Source: Halorubrum sodomense
Lineage (GTDB): Archaea; Halobacteriota; Halobacteria; Halobacteriales; Haloferacaceae
Direction of reading: 5' to 3'
Length of the DNA: 64,000 nucleotides
Assembly (NCBI RefSeq): GCF_900111935.1
Contig: NZ_FOYN01000001.1
Coordinates: forward strand, 186,001 to 250,000
The notes beneath the pieces were generated by a model. It saw only the letters and a program-made list of their open reading frames with translations. It did not search any database and was not told where the DNA came from. The position numbers were made by a program, and so were the translations under genes. Numbering within the stretch: position 1 is the first letter of the stretch; each line of letters begins with the position of its first letter. This document shows positions 1 to 7,768 of the stretch, one piece after another.

Positions 1-219
1 ATAACCGTTCCGTCTCCGTCGACCGATCGTTCAACGTCGGGATCGCAGCCAGTCGGGAGCGCTTCCGCCGGCGGGGCGTTCAGACCCGTCGCTGTGAGTC
101 TAGTCCGTCCCGACGATCCGGCCCCGGACGATGCCTTCGAGCGGCGGACCGACTCGCACTCTCCTGCTGAGAATCCGAGTCAGAAGCGTTAAACGCTCGC
201 CGCGGATACCCGGTCGTGA
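1..219. other. Region upstream of the tRNA gene, no gene seen
   Basis: I see no convincing reading frame here. A TATA-like GTTAAAC at about 188-194 lies some 26-32 bases before the tRNA start and is the likely tRNA promoter. Confidence 0.4.
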
Positions 220-292
220 GGGCGCGTAGCTCAGCGGACAGAGCACTTGGTTCCGGACCAAGATGCCGCGGGTTCAAATCCCGTCGCGCCCG
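220..292 (+). tRNA. tRNA-Arg (anticodon CCG)
   Basis: A 73-base cloverleaf is visible. The acceptor stem is GGGCGCG paired with CGCGCCC, followed by discriminator G. The anticodon stem is CTTGG/CCAAG around a TTCCGGA loop, giving anticodon CCG, which reads CGG (Arg). The T arm is GCGGG-TTCAAAT-CCCGT. CCA is not encoded. The 3' 14 bases (279-292) recur exactly at 15029-15042 and in degraded form at 25550-25560, so this gene is the integration target for the elements that follow and is restored intact at the left junction. Confidence 0.97.
279..292 (+). repeat. Left attachment site (tRNA 3' end)
   Basis: The 14-base TCCCGTCGCGCCCG at the tRNA 3' end is repeated exactly at 15029-15042. Counting from 274, 18 of 19 bases match. 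This is the classic direct repeat left by tyrosine-recombinase integration into a tRNA gene. Confidence 0.85.
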
Positions 293-335
293 CTTACTCA
301 CGAACCGTTTCACGACTAATGCTAATTCTAGCGTA

Positions 336-469
336 GCGACTCGCTACGCCTCGGAATTGGCCGAATCGGTTCCCTCTAAACCCGGTCCTGAAATCGGGTT
401 GAATACGGCACCGATCGCGACCCCTTCGCGTCGGGTGATCGACCCGACCAACTTCGGGGTGATCTCCGC
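336..469 (+). promoter_or_regulatory. Conserved, structured left-end segment of the provirus
   Basis: This stretch between the tRNA and the first clear gene is colinear and ungapped with 23667-23800 in the remnant provirus, with about 15 substitutions. It contains inverted repeats: GCGTAG/CTACGC at 331-349, and AACCCG/CGGGTT around 379-400, the latter kept in both copies. One frame stays open through it and ends with TGA overlapping the ATG at 470. It could therefore encode a small peptide of about 45 residues without an obvious ATG/GTG start, or be a leader, origin or regulatory region. Confidence 0.45.
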
Positions 470-715
470 ATGATGGACCTCCGGGTTGAGCCGGACGAGT
501 CCGGGGTCTGTCTGGAGTGCGGGTCGCACCTCCCGCCGCGGTTCGGTCGGGTTCACGGCGACGACGACGATCGCGCTCACCGGTGCCCCGAGTGCGACTC
601 GTGGGTGCGGATCTGCGAGGGGAGCGCGGCCGGGAAAGACGTCGACACGCCGGACCCGCAGACGAGTCCCGCCCGCAACGCCGGCGAGCCGTGGGACGGA
701 GGGCTGTCGGGATGA
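470..715 (+). CDS. Small zinc-ribbon protein, first gene of provirus left operon
   Basis: This 81-residue protein has two CxxC pairs (CLEC near residue 14 and CPEC near residue 40), so it probably folds as a zinc ribbon. The rest is acidic and low in complexity. Nothing identifies a substrate. It opens a chain of genes joined by ATGA or GTGA overlaps that leads to the replication-protein candidate at 1962, so an early or replication-linked role is plausible. The remnant provirus keeps only its first codons (from about 23801) before a deletion junction. Confidence 0.7.
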   Translation: MMDLRVEPDESGVCLECGSHLPPRFGRVHGDDDDRAHRCPECDSWVRICEGSAAGKDVDTPDPQTSPARNAGEPWDGGLSG

Positions 716-831
716 GTCCGTTCGTCCGCGCGAGCCGGTTGTACGACCCGGAACAGGGGCCGCGGTCGCACGTCCTCGACGCTGCCCGGCTCCGCTGGGA
801 ACGCGACGCTGAACGGGGGCGGTCGGTGTGA
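712..831 (+). CDS. Very small protein of the provirus left operon
   Basis: This 39-residue open frame starts at an ATG overlapping the previous stop (ATGA), and its TGA overlaps the next GTG start (GTGA). That double coupling is the main support. The peptide is basic at its C terminus (LRWERDAERGR) and has no recognised domain. Confidence 0.5.
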   Translation: MSPFVRASRLYDPEQGPRSHVLDAARLRWERDAERGRSV

Positions 832-1133
832 GTAGCGACCGGAGCGGCGAGGTCGCCGCGATCTTCACGTCTCACGGCGTTCTCGACGCGGCGACGACGA
901 TCCTCGCAGCCCGATCCGTCGGTCCCGACGCCGAGGCGAACCCGATCGTCCGCGAGTTGCTCGCGATGGGCGAGCTGCCAGCAGCGGTCGCGATGCTCAC
1001 CGTCGTCGGCTTGTGTTGCGGTGCGTGGCCGGTCGCCGCCGACGCCTTGGAGGCGCCCGAGTGGGTCGGGCTCGGGATCGCGACGATCGGCGCCGCCGTC
1101 GCCGCGGTGAACTTGGTGGTGGTGTTCGCGTGA
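828..1133 (+). CDS. Small membrane protein, DUF5658-like
   Basis: This 101-residue protein starts at a GTG overlapping the preceding stop. It has an N-terminal segment with DAATT...DAEANPIVREL, then hydrophobic segments around residues 48-70 and 78-100. A D-A-TT motif followed by an E-NP motif before membrane helices recalls DUF5658, a small membrane family of unknown function common in haloarchaea; this is a motif-level resemblance only. One copy of the recurring TTGTGTTGCGG motif lies in its coding sequence at 1011-1021. Confidence 0.6.
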   Translation: MSSDRSGEVAAIFTSHGVLDAATTILAARSVGPDAEANPIVRELLAMGELPAAVAMLTVVGLCCGAWPVAADALEAPEWVGLGIATIGAAVAAVNLVVVFA

Positions 1134-1606
1134 GCCGCGCGAGCGGTCCCGTCTCGTCGAAGCGAGCGGGAGAGAACGCCGAGGCTGCGGTCCTCGAAGC
1201 GGTCGACGGGCTGGCGTACGTCCCCGACACCGAGACCGAACACGTCGACGCTCGTGCCGAGACGCTCGTCGTTCCGTCTCGGTCGCTCCCGTTCGTCGGG
1301 ATCTGCCTGCTTGAAGCCGGCTCGCTCGTCGAGATCAAGAGCGCGATCCCGCGGCTCGCGAGCGGCCGCCGCGGTCGGTTCTACCTCCGGCGCGAGCAGC
1401 ACGAGCTGCTCCGCGACGCCGGCGGGAGCTACCTCTTCGCGGTGTGTGAGCCGCGACCCGGCCGCGACCCGGTCGCGATGAAGGTCGTGCCCGCGACCGT
1501 TGCCGACGACGCGATCACCGCGTGGCGCTCCGGCGGAGACGATCGGCCCGAGTGTTCGCAGGTCGCGTGGTCGCGAATCTTCCACCCGAGTGAGGTGGAG
1601 CCGTGA
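1130..1606 (+). CDS. PD-(D/E)XK nuclease-like provirus protein
   Basis: This 158-residue protein starts at a GTG overlapping the previous stop. An N-terminal helix with KRAGENAEAAVLEAVDGL is followed by VEIKS and then FYLRREQHELLRDAGGSYLFAV. That arrangement (early Glu, ExK on a strand, then a strand near the end) resembles small archaeal resolvase or Hjc-like PD-(D/E)XK nucleases. It lies directly before the zinc-ribbon and replication genes, so replication or recombination of the viral genome is the likely context. The fold is inferred, not proven. Confidence 0.55.
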   Translation: MSRASGPVSSKRAGENAEAAVLEAVDGLAYVPDTETEHVDARAETLVVPSRSLPFVGICLLEAGSLVEIKSAIPRLASGRRGRFYLRREQHELLRDAGGSYLFAVCEPRPGRDPVAMKVVPATVADDAITAWRSGGDDRPECSQVAWSRIFHPSEVEP

Positions 1607-1965
1607 GTACCGCCGCCTACGGGCTCCGGCGCCCTGCCGCCCGCTGGGAAGGGAACGAGAAGTACGCGGCGTGTCCGCGGTGTCAGGAGGAGGTGACCGA
1701 GACGCTCGGAGCGCCGGCGATCGCGACGCTCCGGCTCGCGAACCAGAACCCGACGCGCGTCGACGGCGACGCGATCAACGCACGCGGGTACACCTGCGAG
1801 GCGTGCCGGTACGTCCTCGCGATCGCGCCCGAGGCCGCGATCGTCGACGTCGACGACCCGGCCGACGAGTCCGACCGGGCGCCGTGGATCCGGCTCGGTG
1901 CGGTGTTCGTCGACGGCTCGAAGCGTCCGATCGTGGTTCCGCGTCGCGAGGTGAGCTCGCGATGA
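1603..1965 (+). CDS. Zinc-ribbon protein next to the replication gene
   Basis: This 120-residue protein starts at a GTG overlapping the upstream TGA. It has CPRC near residue 24 and CEAC near residue 63, which probably share one zinc ion. The C-terminal half is mixed acidic and hydrophobic with no known motif. Its stop overlaps the ATG of the replication-protein candidate, so the two are probably translated together. Confidence 0.6.
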   Translation: MSTAAYGLRRPAARWEGNEKYAACPRCQEEVTETLGAPAIATLRLANQNPTRVDGDAINARGYTCEACRYVLAIAPEAAIVDVDDPADESDRAPWIRLGAVFVDGSKRPIVVPRREVSSR

Positions 1966-3575
1966 AAGCTGTCGAGACGGCCCCGCACGAGTACATGGCG
2001 AACTACGTGTACTCCGGGCTTGGGGCGTGGTTCGGCGCCGCGCGGCTCGTCGACGCGACCGGGAGCCGGCGCGGGAGCTTCACGCTCGACGGCGAGAAGT
2101 GGCGGGTGACCCTCTCCTACCAAGAGTCCGGGCTCGCGCCGCCGGACGGCGGCGAGACGCCGGACGGGACGCGCGTCGACTTCGACACGCTCCGGGAGTT
2201 CCGGCTGAACGCAGTCGCCGACAACGAGGTCGGCGAGCGGAAGGTGAAGGCCTTGATACAGCCGCGGTGGCGCGGGCTCGAATCCGAAGAGGGGCAGTCG
2301 GTCGCGCGGCCGATGTGGGATCTCGGCGACGCGGTGAACGTCCGGGTAAACGCGTCGAACGTCGAATTCGACGCGGTCGAATCGGTTATCAAGCGCGCCG
2401 CGGGCGCGGTGACGCTCGACCCGATGTACTTCGAGAGCCGCAACGACGAGTACAGTGTCGTGATCGACGCGGCGCGGTACGTCCGGCTCGACCGGGACGT
2501 GTCCGGCGCGATCCACTCCCGGGAGGGACCGCTCGCGCGGATGGGCCACCTGCTCGAAAGTGACCGCTCGGGGTATCGGAAGGTCGTTCAGGACGACACC
2601 GAGCGGGCGGGATACTACCACACGGTGACGCTTGGGCCGAAGCGGATACGCGAGGCGTTTCCGGACCACCGGATCCCGAAAGAGTTCAAGCACTACTACG
2701 CGCGAAACGCCGAGTCGCTCCCCGACGATCACCCGCTCGCGCACCCGAAGGTCGAAGCGTCCTATCAGTCGAGCCGGTGGGATGAAACTCTTCGACCGGT
2801 CGACCACGACGAGATCTCCGACGAGCTCGAAGAGGCGATCCTCGCGACGCTGAACGAGGCGGGACTCCCCACGCAGCCGCTCGACGACGGGCCCGGCAGC
2901 GGCCGCACGTTCGTCGAGGACGCGTACTTTGAAGCGGAGACGGTCGACCGGTCGCGCGTGCTCCCGCTGAACCTCGAACGCGTCGAGAGCGACCAGCGGA
3001 ACGTGGTCGTCCGCCAGCTCGCCGACGGACTCTCACCGGTCGAGTGGGACTCGCTGAAGACGCTCGTCGCGGACGGCGGCGACGTCTCGCCGGCGGAGAT
3101 CGCGGAGGACCACGACTGGCATCCTGACAGCGTCCGCCGGGGACTCCGTCGGATCGAGGACATGGTTGTTCGCGAGCAGGGCTCGGTGGCGTTGCGGTCG
3201 CACCACGTCGCGGAGCAGGTCGTCGAGGCGCTCGACGCGGCGCGTGAGGGCGTGCGGAACGCGATGAGTACCGCGGCGAACGCGGTCCAAAACGCGGAGC
3301 GCGAGTCGCTCGACGAGCGGACAGACGAACTGATCGCGTTCTGCCAAGCGAACGGGATCCACATCGACGAGCGGGAGGCGCACCTTCGGGTGCGGATGGG
3401 GAACCTCGCGGACGAGTCCTGGTCGGAGCTGGTGACGCGGCTCAAGCGGTACTGGGTCGGCGCGGGTCGCGATCCGGAGCGACTGAAAGAAGCGATCTCA
3501 CACTACCGCGACGCGTCGGGACCGAAGATTCGGCCGGTTCGGAGTGCGTGGGGGAAGGGCCAGACGCTCCGGTAG
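1962..3575 (+). CDS. Candidate replication initiation protein of the provirus
   Basis: At 537 residues this is the largest gene of the left operon and its last member. I recognise no polymerase, helicase or rolling-circle motif. Residues about 355-400 (SPAEIAEDHDWHPDSVRRGLRRIEDMV) form a winged-helix-like segment, and the C-terminal part is helical and charged. Large proteins with C-terminal winged helices sit at the replication-gene position in betapleolipoviruses, whose Rep differs from the rolling-circle Rep of alphapleolipoviruses. The assignment rests on size, position and the HTH. It ends before a 290-base gap. Confidence 0.5.
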   Translation: MKAVETAPHEYMANYVYSGLGAWFGAARLVDATGSRRGSFTLDGEKWRVTLSYQESGLAPPDGGETPDGTRVDFDTLREFRLNAVADNEVGERKVKALIQPRWRGLESEEGQSVARPMWDLGDAVNVRVNASNVEFDAVESVIKRAAGAVTLDPMYFESRNDEYSVVIDAARYVRLDRDVSGAIHSREGPLARMGHLLESDRSGYRKVVQDDTERAGYYHTVTLGPKRIREAFPDHRIPKEFKHYYARNAESLPDDHPLAHPKVEASYQSSRWDETLRPVDHDEISDELEEAILATLNEAGLPTQPLDDGPGSGRTFVEDAYFEAETVDRSRVLPLNLERVESDQRNVVVRQLADGLSPVEWDSLKTLVADGGDVSPAEIAEDHDWHPDSVRRGLRRIEDMVVREQGSVALRSHHVAEQVVEALDAAREGVRNAMSTAANAVQNAERESLDERTDELIAFCQANGIHIDEREAHLRVRMGNLADESWSELVTRLKRYWVGAGRDPERLKEAISHYRDASGPKIRPVRSAWGKGQTLR

Positions 3576-3868
3576 CGTGGCCCTTCGTGAGTGGCAACAC
3601 TACCCAGATCCTCTTTTTGCGGCCGATTTCGCGTCGATCGACCCTCTCGACCGGGAGGTTCGCGACGATCTCGACCGCAACACAAGCGCGGATCCAGACT
3701 CGACGAACTGCTCGTCGACGCTGAACCGACACCCGGGGGTCGGTTGGCGGTTAGGGGTGTGGCTAAGGCCACAGATTCTAAGGTACCCCACCGCTTCCGC
3801 GGATCCCCTTCACGCATCTTAGAACATTCGCATTGGATTAATAACCAGAGATATAGTTAGTGTCCTTT
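3576..3868. other. Intergenic region between left operon and AT-rich cargo gene
   Basis: No gene is evident. The region holds one copy of the recurring motif CCGCAACACAAGC (3675-3687), then drops sharply in GC content from about 3820. TATA-like AT-rich sequence (GGATTAATAACC, ATATAG) at 3833-3856 could drive the DUF4145 gene starting at 3869. Confidence 0.4.
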
Positions 3869-4561
3869 ATGCCCGATATCACCACGCCCAATATCGAAAC
3901 TAAGCCCCGTTCGTTTGAATGCCCACACTGCGGTGCGTACGCTCGTCAGTACAAGGGAGAAACATACTGGCTGAAAAAAGAAAAAGAGATCACGGACCAG
4001 TTTACTGAGGACAATGTAAATCGTTTGGCAAATACAAAGGACATGAATCACTTAAATAATTATAGTATATATCGGTGTGAATCTTGTGGAAAATACTCAA
4101 TTTGGAAGCTGGGCGAACAATTACATCCTAAGGACACTACCGCACCAGATCCACATGATGATCTTCCAACAAATATTCATCGAGATTATAACGAGGCAGC
4201 AGCAGTCGTTGATGAGTCCCCACGCGCTGCTGCCGCTCTGCTGAGGCTGGCTATTGAAAAGTTGGTGGCTCATTTAGGAGCGGAGGGTGGTTCTCTCCAT
4301 CAACAGATAGGGGACCTAGTAGAGAGAGGAGAGATTAGTTCGAATGTTCAAAAAGCTCTAGATTCAGTACGTGTAATCGGGAATGAGTCCGTTCATCCCG
4401 GAGTCATGGATATGGAAGACGATCGAGAGACAGTAACTGTACTATTCAAGTTGATTAATATTATCGTGGAAGAGACGATTGCTCGTGAAAAGATGATTGA
4501 TGATATGTACAGCCACTTACCGGAAAATAAGAAGGAGGGGATTGACAGCCGAGATTCGTGA
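3869..4561 (+). CDS. DUF4145 protein, AT-rich cargo gene
   Basis: This protein of about 230 residues (ATG at 3869; a GTG at 3860 is also possible) has an N-terminal zinc ribbon, CPHC near residue 18 and CESC near residue 71. A C-terminal helical domain carries YNEAAAVVDESPRAAAALLR, GxSLHxQIxxLVERGEI and GNESVHPG, the hallmarks of DUF4145. That domain is common in proteins near restriction and other defence genes, but its activity is not established. The gene is far more AT-rich than its neighbours and uses codons rare around it (aat, ata, aaa). That marks it as a recently acquired cargo gene inside the provirus, with a defence or superinfection-exclusion role possible. Confidence 0.8.
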   Translation: MPDITTPNIETKPRSFECPHCGAYARQYKGETYWLKKEKEITDQFTEDNVNRLANTKDMNHLNNYSIYRCESCGKYSIWKLGEQLHPKDTTAPDPHDDLPTNIHRDYNEAAAVVDESPRAAAALLRLAIEKLVAHLGAEGGSLHQQIGDLVERGEISSNVQKALDSVRVIGNESVHPGVMDMEDDRETVTVLFKLINIIVEETIAREKMIDDMYSHLPENKKEGIDSRDS

Positions 4562-4583
4562 TTTGAATTCTACCCACACACAT

Positions 4584-4979
4584 CTAGTAAAATTGGATGG
4601 ATGGTATCTGTGCTTCACGAGCATGACTCCGATAATGCGTCTCGCCGGGATTCGTCCAGTTCGTGATCTCTAAATCCCGTGCTCGGACCGTCCGCGACGA
4701 CACGACGGTTATCTCTCTCCCTTCCGCTCGGTACCAGACGAGCGCATACCCGCCGTCAGCGTTCGCGAGCGTCTCATGCTGGTCCTCCCAGAACTTGAAC
4801 GTCGGTCGGACGCCGTTCACCATCGAGCCCTTCACGTCCCACGGGCGGCCGTCCCCGTCGCTCGCGTCGAACTTGAGCCCGTCCACGACCGGATAGTCGA
4901 GTGTGAGCGGGTAGCGGTCCGTCGCCCACAGCTCGACGAGCTTCCCGTACCGACCGACGATCGCCGGGTCGTAGCTCAC
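4584..4979 (-). CDS. Small PD-(D/E)XK nuclease-like protein
   Basis: This 131-residue leftward protein has LKFDASDGDGRPWDVKGS near residues 35-52, followed by FWEDQHETLANADGGYALVWY. An Asp, then a D-x-K on the next strand, then a Q-H helix fits the PD-(D/E)XK nuclease or resolvase fold. It lies just beyond the NTPase gene and points the same way, so it may belong to the end of the virion operon. It also faces the AT-rich DUF4145 gene tail to tail. Substrate and role are unknown. Confidence 0.55.
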   Translation of the reverse strand: MSYDPAIVGRYGKLVELWATDRYPLTLDYPVVDGLKFDASDGDGRPWDVKGSMVNGVRPTFKFWEDQHETLANADGGYALVWYRAEGREITVVSSRTVRARDLEITNWTNPGETHYRSHAREAQIPSIQFY

Positions 4980-5168
4980 GGCGATCCTCGTTTGGGTTGC
5001 GGTTGGTCGCCGCGCCGATCGCCGTCGACGAACGAATTTCGATCGAATCCCGGCCGCGCGGCCCCCCGCGGATTCGGACCCCCCGCCGCGATCGCACGCG
5101 TATAAACAGAGGTATGCGCCGGGGCGGGCGGGTGAATGAACGGGCGGACCGCCGCCGAGTCTATCGAT

Positions 5169-6260
5169 TCACGCGGCGGCATCGTTCAGTAACTCGCTGT
5201 GGTCGCCGTCCCTGTATTCAGCCATCCGGTCGGAGACCCACGCCGCCGAGTACCCGACGAGGTCGCCCGCTTCGGCGTACGTCATGCCGTGATTCTCGAC
5301 CGCGCGGATCGCCTTGCTCACCGCTTCCTCACGCCGGACCGAGTCGGCGTCGACGCCCTCGCTCTCGTCGTCCTCGTCGACGAGCTCGATCGCGAACTCG
5401 CTCGGCTCGTGTTCCGGGTAGTCCGCGGCCGTGTCGGTTAGCCCCTTGTAGTCGCTCCCCTCCTCCCAGTCGTCCTTGCCGCCCTCGCTCTCCAAGAGGC
5501 GAGCGCGACCGGGGTCCGACCGCGAGGGCTTCTCGATCGCGAGCGACGCGACCCGGCGAATCGATTTCGCGGTTTTCGTGCGCGTGTGCCCGACGAGCAG
5601 CACGCTCCCGCGCTTCGGGTGCGGCCCGTGTTTGGACTCCTTCTTGCGGATGAAGAGCAGCGAGTCCGAGAACTGCTCGGCCGCCTTGTTGCCCGAGCCG
5701 AATCCCGAGAGTTCCTGGGCGATCTCGTCGAGGACCGCCAGCACCGGTCCCTCTATCTCCGCCATCGCTTCGAGCATCTCTCGGTCGGAGCGCACCACGC
5801 GGTCGAACCCGTCCCATGACGTGTTTCCGACGAGCGCGCCGCCGGTCCGGATCTTCCACGACATCGCCACGTCGAGCGTCGTCGCAGTCTTCCCCGAGCC
5901 GGGCGCCCCGAACACGAGCCCGATCGCGCCCTCGTGCGCGAGCTCGCCGGCGGCGTCGCGGTACAGGTCGCCGCCCTCGCGTTCCTGTCCGGTGAGCCCG
6001 GTCGCGCTCTTCATCTGCGAGACCGATCCGTGTCGCACCGCCTCGTCGATCGTCTCTGTCGCCGAGTTGGAGATAATCAGCCGGCCGATCCGCGTCTCTT
6101 CGATCGGCTCGTCGAGCAGACCGTCGTAGTAGTTGAGGACCGCGAGGGTCCGGCGGTCGTCGACGAGCCCGGCGTACCCGCGGACGTGTTCGCCGGGATC
6201 CTCGCCCCGGAGCGCGCTGGCGAGCTCGGCGGCCGCGTACGCACCGGTCTTATCGCTCAT
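5169..6260 (-). CDS. P-loop NTPase, VP8-like (pleolipovirus)
   Basis: This 363-residue protein has Walker A GAPGSGKT near residue 121 and a Walker B strand ending LAVLDEIAQE. LLVGHTRTKTAK sits at the sensor position. A C-terminal helix-turn-helix-like segment (MTYAEAGDLVGYSAAWVSDRM) follows an acidic linker. A single ATPase at the end of the virion gene block is a pleolipovirus hallmark (VP8-like, virion-associated in some). The start overlaps the previous gene by 11 bases. Residues about 70-90 share a nearly identical block with an unrelated chromosomal ORF at 29229-29292. Confidence 0.75.
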   Translation of the reverse strand: MSDKTGAYAAAELASALRGEDPGEHVRGYAGLVDDRRTLAVLNYYDGLLDEPIEETRIGRLIISNSATETIDEAVRHGSVSQMKSATGLTGQEREGGDLYRDAAGELAHEGAIGLVFGAPGSGKTATTLDVAMSWKIRTGGALVGNTSWDGFDRVVRSDREMLEAMAEIEGPVLAVLDEIAQELSGFGSGNKAAEQFSDSLLFIRKKESKHGPHPKRGSVLLVGHTRTKTAKSIRRVASLAIEKPSRSDPGRARLLESEGGKDDWEEGSDYKGLTDTAADYPEHEPSEFAIELVDEDDESEGVDADSVRREEAVSKAIRAVENHGMTYAEAGDLVGYSAAWVSDRMAEYRDGDHSELLNDAAA

Positions 6261-7020
6261 CGTCCACCTCCAGCGCCTCGGTCTCGTCGAGCAGCTCGAA
6301 GCCGATCGTGTCTCCGTGCCCGTTCCGCTCGGTGTCGATGTCGTCTCCCTTCATGCTCTGTGGTTTCAGATCGTCCGGTAGTTCCTCGTCGAGGACCGCC
6401 GAGACGGTCGCGCTGTCGTCGTCGAACGACGGCGTAAGCGTCGGGTCGAGGATCGCCTCCTGGTCCTTGAGCCGGCGCTTGTCGAGCGTCCGGGCGATCG
6501 ACCGGAGCCGACGCTTGAGGCGCCGCGCCTCGCGGGCGTCCGGCTCGAACTCCTCGCGGAGCTCGGCGATCGCTTCCATCGCGTCGACGACCTGGACGTC
6601 GCCGGCGAGCTCGGAACCGGCGACCGACTCGCGCCAATTGGCGACCGCGACGTTGTCCTCGGGACGGTACTCGCGGACCTCGTACACGCGCTTCGCGACG
6701 GGCCACTCGAAGAGGCTCCCGGCGTGGACGTCCATGTCCTCGAATTGGTCCTCGGAGAGCTCCCAAATCGACCCGCCGGTGTCGTCGCTGGCGTCGAACC
6801 CGACGAGATAGATCCCCTCTTCCTCGGGGAGTAGGTCCGCGACGTACCCGCCGGCGACGTACCCGCCGATCGCGATCGCGACGGCCGCGGTCGCGACGAC
6901 GCCGGCGCCGTCGACGTCCCACGGGTAGGGATACCGGCCGCTCTCGGCGCCGGCGATAAACAGCAACACAAGCCCGCCGGCGAGAATCGGGCGCTCGCGG
7001 GCTGCGGCGACCGGATTCAT
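6250..7020 (-). CDS. Membrane-anchored virion-operon protein (ORF7-like)
   Basis: This 256-residue protein has two N-terminal transmembrane segments (about residues 12-24 and 37-60). A soluble domain follows (YLVGFDASDDTGGSIWELSEDQFEDMD), then a charged, probably coiled-coil helix around residues 155-185. Pleolipoviruses keep membrane proteins of this type between the spike and NTPase genes; sequence identity to a named protein cannot be checked here. It overlaps its upstream neighbour by 4 bases and its downstream neighbour by 11, so the operon is tightly coupled. Confidence 0.6.
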   Translation of the reverse strand: MNPVAAARERPILAGGLVLLFIAGAESGRYPYPWDVDGAGVVATAAVAIAIGGYVAGGYVADLLPEEEGIYLVGFDASDDTGGSIWELSEDQFEDMDVHAGSLFEWPVAKRVYEVREYRPEDNVAVANWRESVAGSELAGDVQVVDAMEAIAELREEFEPDAREARRLKRRLRSIARTLDKRRLKDQEAILDPTLTPSFDDDSATVSAVLDEELPDDLKPQSMKGDDIDTERNGHGDTIGFELLDETEALEVDDER

Positions 7021-7586
7021 AGCACCCTCTCGACGGATTTCTCTTCATCCTCGCGGCGCTGCTTGACGACCCGATACGTCAGACCGCCGCCGCCGATCCC
7101 CGATAGGAGCACCAACAGCTGCGCGCGCTCGAAGCTAATCGGCGGCCGGTTCGGCGTCGTCTGCCCGGTCGAAACGTAGGCGAACCGGTTGTTCGCGATA
7201 CTGCCGGGCGTGGTCATGGTGAGAGCCGCCTGCCCGGCGCGGAGCCGGACCGAGACAAACACCTCGGTCTGTCCCTCCGGGAGCCGATGCTGGTATATCC
7301 GACCGGAGCCGGCGCCCTCGCCGAACTGAACCGCCTCGGTGAGTGTGATACTCGTCGACTCGTCGGTCTCGAATAGGAGCCGGAACCCGCCACGGTCGCG
7401 GTCGTACTCCCACTCGACGAGACGAGTGTCGGCGTCGATCTGCTGCGCGTACGTCTCGGGCTCGCCGACGTCGACGGACGTGTTGGTCTCAAGACCGGGT
7501 CCATCGCCGTCCTGCGCGGCGGCGCCGCCGACCGCAACACAAGCTGCGAGGCTCACCGCAACACAAAAAATCAGGACACTGCGCAT
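7017..7586 (-). CDS. Secreted, C-terminally anchored virion-operon protein (ORF6-like)
   Basis: I start this 189-residue protein at the ATG at 7586, which gives a clean signal peptide (MRSVLIFCVAVSLAACVAVGG...AQ). An extracellular beta-rich domain follows, then a transmembrane helix near residues 158-172 and a short charged tail. Its signal peptide carries two nearby copies of the recurring 11-13 base motif (7532-7544 and 7556-7566), which here read as CVAV. The position matches the conserved ORF6 class of pleolipoviruses. Confidence 0.6.
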   Translation of the reverse strand: MRSVLIFCVAVSLAACVAVGGAAAQDGDGPGLETNTSVDVGEPETYAQQIDADTRLVEWEYDRDRGGFRLLFETDESTSITLTEAVQFGEGAGSGRIYQHRLPEGQTEVFVSVRLRAGQAALTMTTPGSIANNRFAYVSTGQTTPNRPPISFERAQLLVLLSGIGGGGLTYRVVKQRREDEEKSVERVL

Positions 7587-7588
7587 GG

Positions 7589-7768
7589 TTAGACCCCCGG
7601 AATGGCCGACCGGATCGTGCTCTCGACGAACCCCCACGCGAGTCCGATCGGGTCGTAACCGAGGGCCACCATGACGATCCCGATGAACACGGCCGCCGTG
7701 CCGAATTTGAGTAACGGCTCGACGACAAACGACAGGATCGACAGGTACGGCGCGAAGGGGTTGATCAT
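7589..7768 (-). CDS. Small membrane protein downstream of spike
   Basis: This 59-residue protein starts at an ATG that overlaps the stop of the spike-like gene (ATGA). It is mostly hydrophobic: YLSILSFVVEPLLKFGTAAVFIGIVMVAL forms one long or two short membrane segments. A short amphipathic C terminus follows. Tight coupling to the spike gene suggests it helps assembly or sits in the virion membrane. Confidence 0.6.
   Translation of the reverse strand: MINPFAPYLSILSFVVEPLLKFGTAAVFIGIVMVALGYDPIGLAWGFVESTIRSAIPGV

Noticed and set aside
80-313. Minus-strand frame over the tRNA gene
   Set aside because: Overlaps the tRNA and has no recognisable domain.
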